Shown: positions 9,629-19,991 of the stretch, piece by piece
How the letters are laid out: the number at the start of each line of letters is the position of its first letter
Numbering within the stretch: position 1 is the stretch's first letter
Source: Diplodia intermedia
Lineage: Eukaryota > Ascomycota > Dothideomycetes > Botryosphaeriales > Botryosphaeriaceae
Assembly (NCBI GenBank): GCA_021495925.1
Contig: JAKEKT010000088.1
Coordinates: 1-64,000, forward strand
Length of the DNA: 64,000 nt
Direction: 5' to 3'
Notes under the pieces: model-generated
Database searches by the model: none
Told to the model about the DNA's origin: nothing
Seen by the model: the letters and a program-made list of their open reading frames with translations, nothing else
Program-made: the position numbers and the translations under genes

Positions 9629-10640
9629 TCAGAAATCACCGCTGTTCTTGACATACTCCTTCCACGACACCGGCTTCTCGTCCAAAATGTCCAGGCTGTC
9701 CTTCAGGCTCGCGCCGTTGTAGTAGCCCGGGTCCTCGATAAACAGGTGGTTCTCCAACATCTCGTCGGCCATGAACTCGGGCAGGAAGCCCTTGTAGGCC
9801 TCGCTCGACACCTGCACGTAGTTCGTCTTCTTGCCCGTCACTTCTCCCAGCTCGGCCAGGATGCGCTCCGGTGTGTAGTAGTCGGCCGCGCCGTAGACGC
9901 GCGCTCCGAGGAGGCGGGTCCGGTTCTTGATGATGGCTTTGACGAACTTGCCTGGTGGCTGCGTCAGCGGGTGGAGGCAAGAACAGAAAGAAAGTGCATG
10001 CTTACCGGTGTCTTCAGAAATATCGACAAGCGGGAACTTCGCGCTCTTGCTAACCGGGTACGCCAGCGTGTACGAGCCGTCTTCCCCCTTCTGCAGCATC
10101 TGCGCGTAGTTGCTCATGTAGTAGCCGGGCAGGTAGAAGGTCGCGGGCACCCCGCTCTGCTTGATGTATTCCTCGATGTCCGCCTTGCCGTCGAAGTGGG
10201 GGACGTTCTTGAGGCGCCCGTTGCTCGCTTTGGTGACGTTCAGCAGCGACGAGAAGATGAGGTGCTCGACGCCGGCCTCTCTGGCCGCGTCGGCGACGTT
10301 CTTGCCCTGCGTGACTTCGACGTCGTACTTGACCGACTCCCAGTAGTTGGTGACGAGGAAGACGGTGTGCGAGCCGCGGAGGACCTCGGCGAGGGAGGAC
10401 TTGGAGTTCAAGTCGGCCTGGTCGTCGGTCAGCATCGCATTGATCGGTTGTGTTGGCGGCACGAACGCTCTTCATCTCGACTCCCTGCTTGGTAAGGGCC
10501 TGTGCGGCGGGCTTGGAGACATCGCGGGTAATGCCCCGGATCTTGAACTCTTTGGAGAGGGCCGAGTCGGCGAGGATGTGCTTGACGACAGAGCCGCCCT
10601 GGTTGCCCGTGGCACCGAAAACAGTGATGATCTTTGACAT
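9629..10640 (-). CDS. NmrA-like NAD(P)-binding regulator
   Basis: Three exons (10640-10467, 10417-10006, 9951-9629) give 302 aa. The N-terminus SKIITVFGATGNQGGSVV is the Rossmann nucleotide-binding motif of the NmrA/HSCARG family. The internal sequences VFLVTNYWE, HLIFSSLLNV and FYLPGYYMSNY also fit. These proteins lack the active-site Tyr-x3-Lys of true reductases and act as redox sensors that control transcription factors. Intron 1 (GTTCGT...GACCAG) joins VEMKS to ADLNSK in phase 0. Intron 2 (54 nt) has no in-frame stop. The start at 10640 was preferred over an in-frame ATG at 10661 because the Rossmann motif follows at the usual distance. It diverges from a bZIP gene across 644 bp. Confidence 0.88.
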
Positions 10641-11284
10641 GATTGAGGAGGTTGCTCTCATTTGCTGTGAGAAGGGAGTTAAAGAAGTGAATTGAGTATG
10701 CTATTCAATGTCTGGGAGAGATGGCATCTTAAATATGTGTGCACAGGGCGGGGTAGCAGCGCTAATGAAGTCATTCAAGTCCAAGTCCGACCCTTTCCAA
10801 GCAGACTGTCAGTGATGAGCAAGGCATCGACGCATCGCAGCATATGACTGACACTGCGTAAGCCATGTCCGAAGGGCGAGAAGAAGACAAGACACCGGAT
10901 TGAGCAAAAAGCGGAGGCGGAGCATGCATAGATCGCCTCTTAGGGCTCCAACGAGCTAGCTAGCCCTACGGTGCTTACATTTAAGCTGCCCTTTGGGGTT
11001 AGCGTCCTGACTCGGCACGCCCGGAGCTTGGCCCGGTCGTTTGCGTCGTCAGTCGTCCGACGGTCCGATTCGACTCGGCATCAGCTGCGGCGTCGGCCTG
11101 CGGATCCACGCAAAAGCCGAGGCGATTGATCAGAAAGCACGTCGGCTGCAGCGGCCTACGCTCGCGATTGATCATCTAAGCACCACCTTCGCATCGCCTA
11201 AGCACGAGACGGCTATGAGATATATTCTCAAGCGACGCGTCTGTTTTCGTTCATTCTTCACCCCTGTCCAGCAACCATCACAAA
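10641..11284. promoter_or_regulatory. Shared divergent promoter region of the NmrA-like and bZIP genes
   Basis: A 644-bp interval between two outward-facing starts with no coding sequence. Both promoters must lie here. No specific operator could be assigned with confidence. Confidence 0.55.
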
Positions 11285-11782
11285 ATGACTTCAAACACCA
11301 CCACCCGTTCAGCAGCCGAGAAGCCGCGCATTCCCGAAGTGCAAACACCTCCGGATGGGCAAACACCTTATGCGCAACACAGGCGAACGCTGTCGGCTTC
11401 GCCTTCTCCTAAGAAAGCAGCGCGACGCGACCCTACACGAGAGAAACGACGAAGAATCGGGAACCACAAGGCCCAACAGACGCATCGCCATCGTCGGGCA
11501 AACCGGTTGCGCGAGCTCGAGGAACGCGCCCGCCTTTTGGAAGCTTCCGAGCGAAGCATACGACTTAAGAACGAGAGGCTTAGGATAGAGTTGGTCGACT
11601 GTGAGAGGGCGATTTGCATGTTAAACTTGCTCCGACGCGGGCACGGGGAAAGCAACGGCGAAGAATGGTCGACCGCCTGGGATCGAGACTATGTCGGCCT
11701 GTGTGAAGGACTGCTGAACTCAACCTGCTACGAGGAAGAAAACAGTGTTATAGAGTCCATAGAGACTCATCAACATTCTTAG
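11285..11782 (+). CDS. Small bZIP protein
   Basis: A single-exon gene of 165 aa. Residues 47-71 are strongly basic and contain NHKAQQTHR, matching the bZIP signature N-x7-R (Asn60, Arg68). Leu78, Leu85, Ile92 and Leu99 follow at perfect heptad spacing, forming a short zipper of about four turns. The N-terminus is Thr/Pro/Ser-rich and the C-terminus is acidic (EENSVIESIE). A DNA-binding nuclear dimer is expected. It resembles the short fungal bZIP proteins related to the AP-1/Meab group, but orthology cannot be settled by eye. It is divergently paired with an NmrA-like gene. Confidence 0.78.
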   Translation: MTSNTTTRSAAEKPRIPEVQTPPDGQTPYAQHRRTLSASPSPKKAARRDPTREKRRRIGNHKAQQTHRHRRANRLRELEERARLLEASERSIRLKNERLRIELVDCERAICMLNLLRRGHGESNGEEWSTAWDRDYVGLCEGLLNSTCYEEENSVIESIETHQHS

Positions 11783-11983
11783 AAATGGACAGAGGCTTAA
11801 AGCAAACACAGTACATTTACCTGATGCCATCGTGACCACTGAAAAACTATCGACCCTTGTCCATACTTCGTCTATTGGATCTAACCCACGATATGAAGAA
11901 TTGTCAAGATAGAGGCCAAAGGGCAACCATCATATTCCCGAGACCCCAAGCATTAATGCCACTCTACCTACACCACAAACAAC

Positions 11984-12487
11984 CTACTTATACGCTATCG
12001 CCGTGAAATTATCAATCAGATTCCGCTCCACCTCAGCATTCGTCCACTCCTCGGCGCCCGAGTCCTGCCTCGTCTCGCTCCAGTCATCTCCGCCCTCGCC
12101 CTCGCCCGACCTCGACGACCGCCTCTTCTGCTGCTGCGCTGGCGCCGCCACCTTCACACTTCTCGTCGAGGGGGACGCATACCTGCTGCCACCGCCACCC
12201 GACGTCCCCAAAGGCTCCCGACCGTGCAGACGTTCCTGCTGCTGCTGTGCCATCATCGACAGCTGCGAATGCCGCCGCACATGCGTCCCCGCCTGTCCAG
12301 CCGACCGTCCAGCAGGCAACGGCAACGGCAACGGCGGCAACTGCTGCTGCTGCTGCTCCGCCGCCGCCGTCGTCGCCATCATCCGCGGCAGCTTCGGCAA
12401 CGGCGGCAACCCCGGCGCAAACGCCCTCGACACGACCGTCGTCCCGCGGCGCCTCTGCTGCGGCGGCAGCAGCTGTTGCTCGAACGA

Positions 12488-12519
<32 letters not shown>

Positions 12520-15337
12520 TCGGCAGCGTGTTGGAGCGGACGAGCGCGGTCGCCGGTCGCGCCTCGGTGGTGGTGGTCGTCGTCGTCGTCCTGCTGCGCT
12601 GCCGGTCGGCCTCGCGGAAGAGGAAGCTGCTGCTGCTGTTGCTGTTGCTGCTGCTGTCCTGCCTCTCGTGGCGGAACTTTGGCGGGGCTGGGGGAGAGAG
12701 GGGGAGGGGGGCTTGCTGCGGCTGGTTGCCGCCCACGGCGGCGGCGGCGACGCTGCCGTCAAAGTCCTCGCTCGCCTCGGCGACGAGCTCGAAGTGGCGG
12801 CGGCGCAGGGTGACGGTCGTCGTCGTCGTCGTCGAGCGTAGGGACTTGCGCCGCTGCTCTCGCTTCTCCCTGATGCTACCACCACCACCACCGTTGCCGT
12901 TGCCGCTGCCGCCGCTGCTGTACGACGCCTCGTCCTCGGCCAGCGCGATGGCGTTCCAGAAGGCGTTGCGGATCTGCCGCCCGTTCCACCGGCCGGATGG
13001 GTGACGGTGGTTGTGGCGCTCGGCGGCGAAGTTGAGGACCTCGTCGGCTTTGATGCGCATGGACGGGTGTTGGCGCTTGGCCTGCCAGATGCCGATGTCC
13101 CAGACGTCGAGCGTCGCGCGTTCGTCGAGCGGGGGGTAGAAGAGGGAGAGGCGGAGGCGAGAGTGGAGGGCGTTGTTGACACGGCTGCCGCTACCACTGC
13201 TACTACCGCTCGTCGTCGTCGTTAGGAAGAGGAGGCCGGGGTAGTTGTCGACTACGCGCAGGAAAGCGGCGGCGGCGGCGGGGCTGGTATTGCTGGTGTA
13301 ATCGTCGCCGGAGGGGGGGAAGAGGAGCGGTTCGGCGTCTTCGACGAGGAGGACGGCGTCCCACGCGGCGGCCAGGGCGAAGACTTCCTCGAGCTGCGCG
13401 GTGACTTCTGCCGGGACGCCGCCGAGGAGGTCGTTGTACGACAGCGGGAATAGCGGCCTGGAGAAGTGGCTCGCGACGCATTCGGCCGTCAGTGTTTTGC
13501 CGACGCCCGGGACGCCGTGGAGGAGGATGGTCAGGCCCAGTTGCTCGCGCCGGAAGAAGTCGATTTCGGATGAGATGTCGTCTTTGATGCTCTGCCGCTG
13601 CCGGAAGTGCTGGCGCAGGAGCGGCTCCAGCTTCTCTCTGTGCCCGCGCGGCAGTGCGAGCCGCTTGAAGCCCTCGCTGCCCGTTTTGTCGTGCATTTCG
13701 TGGAGGTCGCTGACGTCGAAAGCTGCCCACTTCCTGGTGCGGAGGATGAAGCCGAAGACGCGGTGTGACAGCAACATCAGCTCGTCGTCGCTCAGTTTCG
13801 CGTCTCCGTGGCCAATCTCTCTCAGCTGCAACAAGGAGTCCGGGATACCCGCTGCTTGGATTGATTCCCAGACATCATCTTCGTCTTCATCAATGTTGCT
13901 TGCCGCACCGATGATGGCTGGGGTCCAGTGTGGATTGCGGCGAATCGCCTGTTGAAAGTCGACCATGACCTGGCCATCCACGTGCTCGCGGGAAGTGAGG
14001 GATGTTCCCTGGCAATACATATGTTTGCCCGCTGAAACCTTTACAAAGTTCCTCCCACGACCCACGAGGGTTTCGCGAACGCCGGCTGGATCGGAATTCA
14101 TGCAAAAGGCGTGAATAGGCAGCGACGCCACCCTCTGCCTACCTTTGTATTTCCTGATTTTGAATTTGGTGTGGACCGGGCCGACGGATTGCCCATCGTA
14201 GTCCAAGTGAACGCATCCGATGGAGAGAGCACCTTTGCTTGTGTCATTTTCCACGAGCACGGAAACGTCCACAACTCGGTATGCCTGTCTTCGATCAGAC
14301 GAGATGGCCATTTGGCACTTTTTGAACAGAGAACAGAGCTCGCCGAATTCCATATGAGACCTCTGTGACAAAGGTGGCGTATTAAAGCTTTCTTGACGCT
14401 CCGGAGCTGCCACCGATTGTTGGGTGATAGGAGATGCGTTGCGCATCTGAGCCGGCCCAGATGGTGGCAATCTCGGGGCTTGAGTTGGTGGTCCAGGCGC
14501 TGGTAATTCAGGTGTTGGTACTCGTGGGGCTTGCGCTGGTAGTCTAGACGGCGGTGATGCAGGCGGCGGCGGCAACTCAGACGATGGCAATTCAGGCGGC
14601 GAGAAATCAGGAAGTGGCAGTTGTGGGGCTTTTGTTGAAAACTTGGATGGAGGTAAAAAGGGCGGAGGTAAATGAGGCGGCGGCAACTGGGGCGGCGGTA
14701 ACTGTAGGGCTTGCGTGGACGGTGCGGATGAGGTTAATACTTCGGCCTTTTCCTCCGGGGACGGGGGCAAGGTTTCGTTCTCCTGAGAGTCTGGTGGTGG
14801 TGCGGGCTGTCGTGGCGTGATTGATTGCGGCGTATCTGACTGTGGTGTATTTGAACGTGGTGTAGTTGACTGTGGTGTGCTTGGTCTCGGCGCGGTTGAT
14901 TGTGGCATGGCTAGTATTGGTGGACTTGGCAGCGGCGTGGTAGGCATTGGTGCGGTCGTCAACTCAGTCAACAGGTTTTCAATGGCCTTCATGCGATATT
15001 CCATGGCGGATGTTCGTCCTGGATACTGCTGTTTTACCGACGGTGTTCGCTTGATCTTGGGTTCTTGGACAATGTTTCCGTTGCTAGGTGGTGCAGGGAA
15101 GAGCCCTGAAGAGATCCGCGCGCTTTCCTTCTCGGGTATTGTGCTGGTTTGCTCGTCGTTCGAGAAGAGATCCGCCTGTTCTGAAGCGGGTTCGTCTAGC
15201 TCTACCGGCTCCTCGTCCATCACCCCCTTGCTTTTCGTACTGTTGGCCTCTGTATACACGTTCGGTAGCAGGAAGATTTCCTCGGTGCTCTGTGTATTAT
15301 TAATATTCACGTAGCTCTGTTGGTCCGCCATTGTCAT
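11984..15337 (-). CDS. Large AAA+ ATPase with DUF7025-like middle domain and low-complexity tails
   Basis: One uninterrupted frame of 1,117 aa. Residues about 90-310 are Pro/Ser/Thr-rich with short repeated TPQS/TPRS units. About 350-450 (YRVVDVSVLVEN, GCVHLDYDG, FKIRKYKG) resembles the DUF7025 domain that precedes a single AAA domain in many fungal proteins. Walker A is GVPGVGKT at about 608-615. The Walker B strand reads AVLLVEDAE with the acidic pair at 666-667 as Glu-Asp instead of Asp-Glu. HSRLRLSLFYPPLDE fits the second region of homology. The last 300 residues contain Thr, Gly, Gln and Ser homopolymers. Remodelling activity is inferred; the substrate is unknown. An ATG at 15565 would extend the frame through unconserved sequence; 15337 or 15331 (MADQQ) is preferred. 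Confidence 0.82.
14815..14930. repeat. Degenerate 15-bp coding minisatellite
   Basis: Units such as GACTGTGGTGTA recur with variation inside the AAA ATPase gene and encode the TPQS/TPRS repeats of its N-terminal low-complexity region. Confidence 0.65.
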
Positions 15338-16039
15338 GAGGTAGTTGGGCGTGGAAGATGGATGCTTTACAGTGAGAGGTAACAAGGTCGAGTGCGCATG
15401 CAAGTCATTGTTGGAAAACAACCGGCCAGCCCAAGCATCAATATACCTATCCCCTGGTGCTGTGGAACGCGGGCGGTGTTGGTGGTGGGTACCTGCGACG
15501 TGTGGTGATGGAGATCCCCGTATCAGGAACCCCTGCGCCGCGAAACAGTGGGCTCGCTTCCCCATTAACGTGAAGATTATTGTCGCTCAAACAGACCGAT
15601 AAATGGCATTGCGTGCCGGATCTGCAAGGCTTCGCCGTGTTTTACCATTGTGTTCCCGCGCGCATGGTCTGATATGCGACACCACGGGTACCCAGCAACC
15701 GTTACCGATGTCGCAAGCCGCCAGGGCGAAGCGCGTCGCCAATTTAGCCGGTCAAAGCTGCCTGAGGGTAGAACCAGACATGAGACGTTGGGAACAATGG
15801 TCCATCGAGATCGCTTTACAGGCGAGGCAATGTGGGTATGGATCTGCGCCATATGATCTGCGCATCCCACTGGCCTTCAGTGAACCATGTCCCTATCATA
15901 ATCAGCTTGACATTAGTTGACAATGGGACGCTTGTATTGCTTCCATTCATTTGTGAGTAGAGCGACAAAGCTTGTCAAGCAAGCTGTTGTGATATGCAGC
16001 CGTTTGAGAAAGACCACAATGGAGGGATCTACAGTTTTT
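15338..16039. other. Intergenic, no supported gene
   Basis: A 5' region of the AAA ATPase gene on one side and the 3' end of the aldolase gene on the other. Short frames only. Confidence 0.5.
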
Positions 16040-17074
16040 CTACCTTCCATAAGGGCCCGTCACCTTCGATGCTGTCACACCCTCACCCCTTGCCGTGCTG
16101 AGGACGCTGTTGAAGTAGTTTGGAATGGCCATCATGTCGGCCGCAATGGAGATCATGTGAAAACCCTTTTGCGCATACTCGTAGCTCTGCTCGCCGGAGG
16201 TGCAGTAAATGCCCGTCCGCTTGCCGTTGTCGACGGCAGCCTTGTGGATGCGCTCAATGGCAGACTTGAGGTTCTCATGCATCGTGCCATCAAGGATGGG
16301 ATGGCCGATATTGTTGCCAAGATCGAAGGGGCCGATGAGCAGAACGTCGACGCCTGGGACGGCGGCGATCTCATTGACCTGGGGCGCAGTCAGACACATG
16401 GAATTCACCGCTTCTTCGACAGCTTGCTCATACGTTTGCTAGTGCCTCCTTGGTCTCAATCTGGGCGATGGTGACAAGAGCATCATTCGCCTGCAGCAGG
16501 TACTCGGCAGTGCTCTGATTGGAGAATTTGCCCATTGGGAACGGAGAGCCGAAACCACGCGTGCCCTGAGGAGGGAACTTGGCCGATGATACGAGCTTGC
16601 GGGCGTCGTCTGCGGTGTGCAGAAGGGGAACAACGATGCCGTGAGCACCAGCATCGAGGGCGCCTGCAGGCTGGATGAGCAATGATCACGGCCTTGTCCG
16701 AGACGAGGGTACTGACGCTTGACCATCCAAGCCTCATTTGCCGGGACGCGGACAAGAGGGCTCACGCCGCAACCAGCAATTGCTGCAACACACTCATGCA
16801 TCTGGCCATCTGGACTTGGGTCAGATCAACAGACGATGGGAAAGGTCAATTCGGCTTCCCCACCATCGATGTTTCCATGCTCCGTGTCGACGCAAATCCA
16901 GTCCAAGTTGGTGCTGGCAATGGTACGGGAGTGATTGGAGCCCGGCAGCATCTGGAAAACGAGTCACCAGGCCGACTTGATAGTAGGACAGGGTGGGCAG
17001 CCACTTACCTGCCATGCACCAAAGCTGGCGCCACCCTTCTTGAGGGCCTTTTGAAAGCGGTTTGCAGCCTGCAT
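16040..17074 (-). CDS. HpcH/HpaI-type class II aldolase
   Basis: Five exons (17074-17009, 16951-16864, 16809-16717, 16663-16434, 16378-16040) give 271 aa, with four small GT-AG introns that keep the frame. Family landmarks appear in order after splicing: FGAWQ; WICVDTEHGN with the catalytic His; PLVRVPANE with the substrate-binding Arg; DAGAHGIVVPLLHTADDA; IAQIETKEAL with a metal-ligand Glu; and VLLIGPFDLGNN with the metal-ligand Asp. The family cleaves or forms carbon-carbon bonds of 2-keto-3-deoxy or 4-hydroxy-2-oxo acids using a divalent metal and pyruvate. The natural substrate here is unknown. There is no targeting sequence, so it is probably cytosolic. It lies 153 nt downstream of the glutaredoxin-like gene on the same strand. 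Confidence 0.9.
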
Positions 17075-17227
17075 GTTCAATGGTGTTTCTTTGGACAGAG
17101 AGGGAGGATGTATTGAATGAGAGGCTGTAAGTAGTCACCCCGCACCCGCTCGGCAACGAACCCCACGTTGTTCGCTGTAGCATCCCGCCGACGAACCGGG
17201 GGATTCCAAACGCCCGTCTGCAACGAT

Positions 17228-17620
17228 TCACTCGACCGTGTCCTTTTCCGCCTCTTCCATCAGTGCCTCGACCTGTTCTTCTCTGAAGCGATGCATCAGT
17301 TTGCGGGCCGCAGTCGTCGTCTCCCGCCCCTCGTTTGCCGGCATCTTTTCCACGTGAATCTGCGTCACCATGAGCCACCGCATCGTCCCATTGGGTAAGC
17401 CGAGGGGATGCCGGCTTACCACAGGCGTGTCGAACTCGTAGACGTCCTTCCACTTCTGCTGGCCGGGAGCCATGACGTCGATCTCGGTGTACTCGAAGGG
17501 GCGCTTGTCCCACACATTGGACAGCACGCCCTTCGCATTGTCGCAAAGCGCGCAGCCCTGGCGCGTGAAGAGGGTGAGGCGGCAGGCGCGCTGCAGCAAG
17601 CGCGCCGTTGGAGCGAACAT
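17228..17620 (-). CDS. Glutaredoxin-like protein (DUF836/C5orf63 type), probably mitochondrial
   Basis: Exons 17620-17420 and 17359-17228 give 110 aa. A 60-nt GT-AG intron without an in-frame stop separates them; if retained, the protein would have 130 aa. Splicing restores YEFDTPVIHVEK, the conserved cis-Pro segment of the thioredoxin fold. The N-terminus (FAPTARLLQRACR) is basic and fits a mitochondrial presequence. LTLFTRQGCALCDNAK holds the redox CxxC at Cys23 and Cys26. The C-terminus is a helical, charged tail. The family is conserved in yeast and animals, but its physiological partner is not established. Confidence 0.82.
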   Translation of the reverse strand: MFAPTARLLQRACRLTLFTRQGCALCDNAKGVLSNVWDKRPFEYTEIDVMAPGQQKWKDVYEFDTPVVSRHPLGLPNGTMRWLMVTQIHVEKMPANEGRETTTAARKLMHRFREEQVEALMEEAEKDTVE

Positions 17621-17919
17621 GGCGAGCGATTGGTGGTGAGAGGCGGAGACGCGGCGGCGTTAACGCACAGGCCGAGCCCCGTCTGGGGCAGACACCGAGC
17701 CGGGCGGTGAGGCCGAAACCACCAGCCCTACCACCATCGCGTTCGAGAACTTTCTCACCTCTCTTCTGGATCCCTGGCCCGCGAGCCCCCAGACCCCCGA
17801 AGCTTTCGTTTCTTTAAAACCTTCAGCTGCCGCCCCTTTCCTTCCCGTCTGTCTTGCCAATCGCCCTAGATCCGCCCTCCAACCCGCCGCTGTCGTCATC
17901 CGCTTACCTCCCACCCACA
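17621..17919. promoter_or_regulatory. Shared divergent promoter of the glutaredoxin-like and CHORD genes
   Basis: A 299-bp gap between two outward-facing start codons with CT-rich stretches on the CHORD side. No specific motif assigned. Confidence 0.5.
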
Positions 17920-19047
17920 ATGGCCAAGAAGTGCGTCCATAAGGGCTGCCGCAAGGTCTTCGAAGACGAAGCCGAGCCCTGCGTCTACCACCCAGGCCCG
18001 CCCGTCTTCCACGAGGGACAGAAAGGTCCGCCACCCTCTTCCCCGCAATAGCACCTAGCTTACCGTTCTCTCCACCACCAGGCTGGAAATGCTGCAAACC
18101 CCGCGTCCTGACCTTCGACGAATTCCTCGCCATCCCGCCCTGCACCACCGGCACGCACTCCGAAATCGACGACACCCCCGCCGAAGAACCCAAACCCTCC
18201 GCCGCCGCCGCCGAGGCCCCCGAGCCGACGCCCGCCCACGACTCCTCGGTCAACCTCGGGACGAGCACACCCTCCCGCCTGCCCACGCAGGCGGCGCCCA
18301 CGCCCACGCGCTCGCCCGCCCCGCCGCCCGAAGACGAAGACGACGACCCGTCGCTGCCCATCCCGGACGGCGCGGCCTGCAAGCGCAAGGCGTGCGGCGC
18401 CACCTACGACGCGGCGACGGGGCGCGGCGAGGGCGTGGACGAGAGCTGCGTGCACCACCCGGGCGTGCCGATATTCCACGAGGGCAGCAAGGGGTACAGC
18501 TGCTGCAAGCGGCGGGTGCTGGAGTTCGACGAGTTCATGAGGATCGAGGGGTGCGCGACCAAGGCCCGCCACCTCTTCGTCGGCAGCAAGAAGAAGGACG
18601 ACGAGAGCGCCGAGGACATTGTCGAAACCGTGCGGTAAGACGACTGCTTCTTTTTTTTTTTTCTCTCTTTCCCTCCCTCCCTCCCTCCCCCCCAGACCGC
18701 GAACCGCCTCGCTGACAATCTCCCCAAACACCAGCTCCGACTTCTACCAAACCCCCACCACCGTCATCGCCTCGCTCTTCCTCAAGAAGATCGACGGCGA
18801 CCACAGCACCGTCGCCCTCCGCGCCGACGGCGTCGCCCTCGACCTGCGCACCGCCGACCGCAAGCGCCACACGGCCGACCTGCGCTTCTTCGCCCCCGTC
18901 GACCCCGCCGCCTCGTCGTACCGCGTCATGGCCACCAAGCTCGAGCTCGAGCTGCGCAAGGCCGACGGCCAGAGCTGGCCCGTCCTGCGCGTCGACGACC
19001 CGCGCACCGGCGAGATCATCCAGGTGGGCAGGGCCGGCAGGGTGTGA
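17920..19047 (+). CDS. CHORD-CS domain cochaperone (CHORDC1/RAR1 type)
   Basis: Exons 17920-18025, 18082-18634 and 18735-19047 give 323 aa. CHORD1 (about 5-63) reads CVHKGC, CVYHPGPPVFHEG, GWKCCK, FDEFL and CTTGTH. CHORD2 (about 135-197) reads CKRKACGATYD, CVHHPGVPIFHEG, YSCCKRRVLEFDEF and GCATKARHLF. The CS domain (about 220-315) starts at SDFYQTP. Each CHORD binds two zinc ions. Family members bridge HSP90 and SGT1, for example in plant immune-receptor stability and animal stress responses. The linker is Pro/Ala/Glu-rich. Intron 1 is in phase 1 within the Gly codon just before Trp-Lys-Cys-Cys. Intron 2 has a long T/C tract. Confidence 0.93.
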
Positions 19048-19991
19048 GGGAAGAAGAGAGAAAAATAAAAAAATAAAAAGCGGTTGTGGGGGCGTTGGGG
19101 AATCTCGGTAAATATTGGGTGGGTCGACCGTATGTATGTACATGGATGTGATGGGGCGTTGTGGCAATCAATGGGTGCTGGAGGGCTGACAGACGAGAAA
19201 GCGGTGTTGAGGCCGTGAAGGGTCGATTTGGACAGCGGCGTTGGGAAAGAAACAGGGGTCCGAGAACAAAAAAACATCAAGGCAGGAAGGAATGGGGGAT
19301 GACTGACGAGTCAGACGAGAAGATGGTAAAATTTCGTAATGATGTATCCGACGACGGCGTTATAAGAGAGTGGTTAAAGTTTCGATAGGTATGGAGGAAC
19401 AGAAAAGGGGAATTGTTTTGGGATCTCCCCATTGGGAATCGAAGAAAATCTAGCTTGGGACGTACTACTCACGGCACCTTGGTGTCCTGCTTCAGTTGAG
19501 GTCAGGTTTATGCATGCAAGTCCGACGCAGTTCCCCACTACTGCCCGATTGTATTGGCCACTTTGAACCCCGGTTGAGACATACCCGACGATTCTTCGGT
19601 ACACATATTTCAGGTTCAAAAAACATTATCAGTATTTTACGTCGTTAATGAGGAGACCAGTCCAACGAGGCATAACTCGTCTCTGCGTACAGTGCATGCA
19701 TGTATGTAGGCGGGAGGGAAAGTCCAGCATCCCTAAAAGAACGCTAGACAAGATGATAAAAAAAAAAAGAACTCCCCAGCTCCATGCACACACACCAAAA
19801 GTCCACCTTTTTGTCTCTTTTGTTCCCCGTTCGTGGAATAATCGCCACCATTCAAAAAGCACACCTGGGTATGGGGAAAGCCGGCATAACAGCGCGCACA
19901 ACAATAAAAAATCAACGAGCACCTCTCCTTCTCTTTTGTACATGACATTTATCCTCTCCCCTTTCACTTCCTCTTTTTCTTCCCGACTCTC
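19048..19991. other. Convergent 3' region of the CHORD and MFS genes
   Basis: 944 bp between two stop codons facing each other, AT-richer than its neighbours with A-runs near 19,070 and 19,748. No coding sequence supported. Probably both 3' UTRs and terminators. Confidence 0.5.

Noticed and set aside
12003..13197. Several long plus- and minus-strand frames over the AAA ATPase C-terminus
   Set aside because: Homopolymer shadows of trinucleotide repeats in the real gene.
15338..15565. N-terminal extension of the AAA ATPase from the ATG at 15,565
   Set aside because: The added 76 residues show no similarity to the family, and two later ATGs (15,337 and 15,331) fit better.
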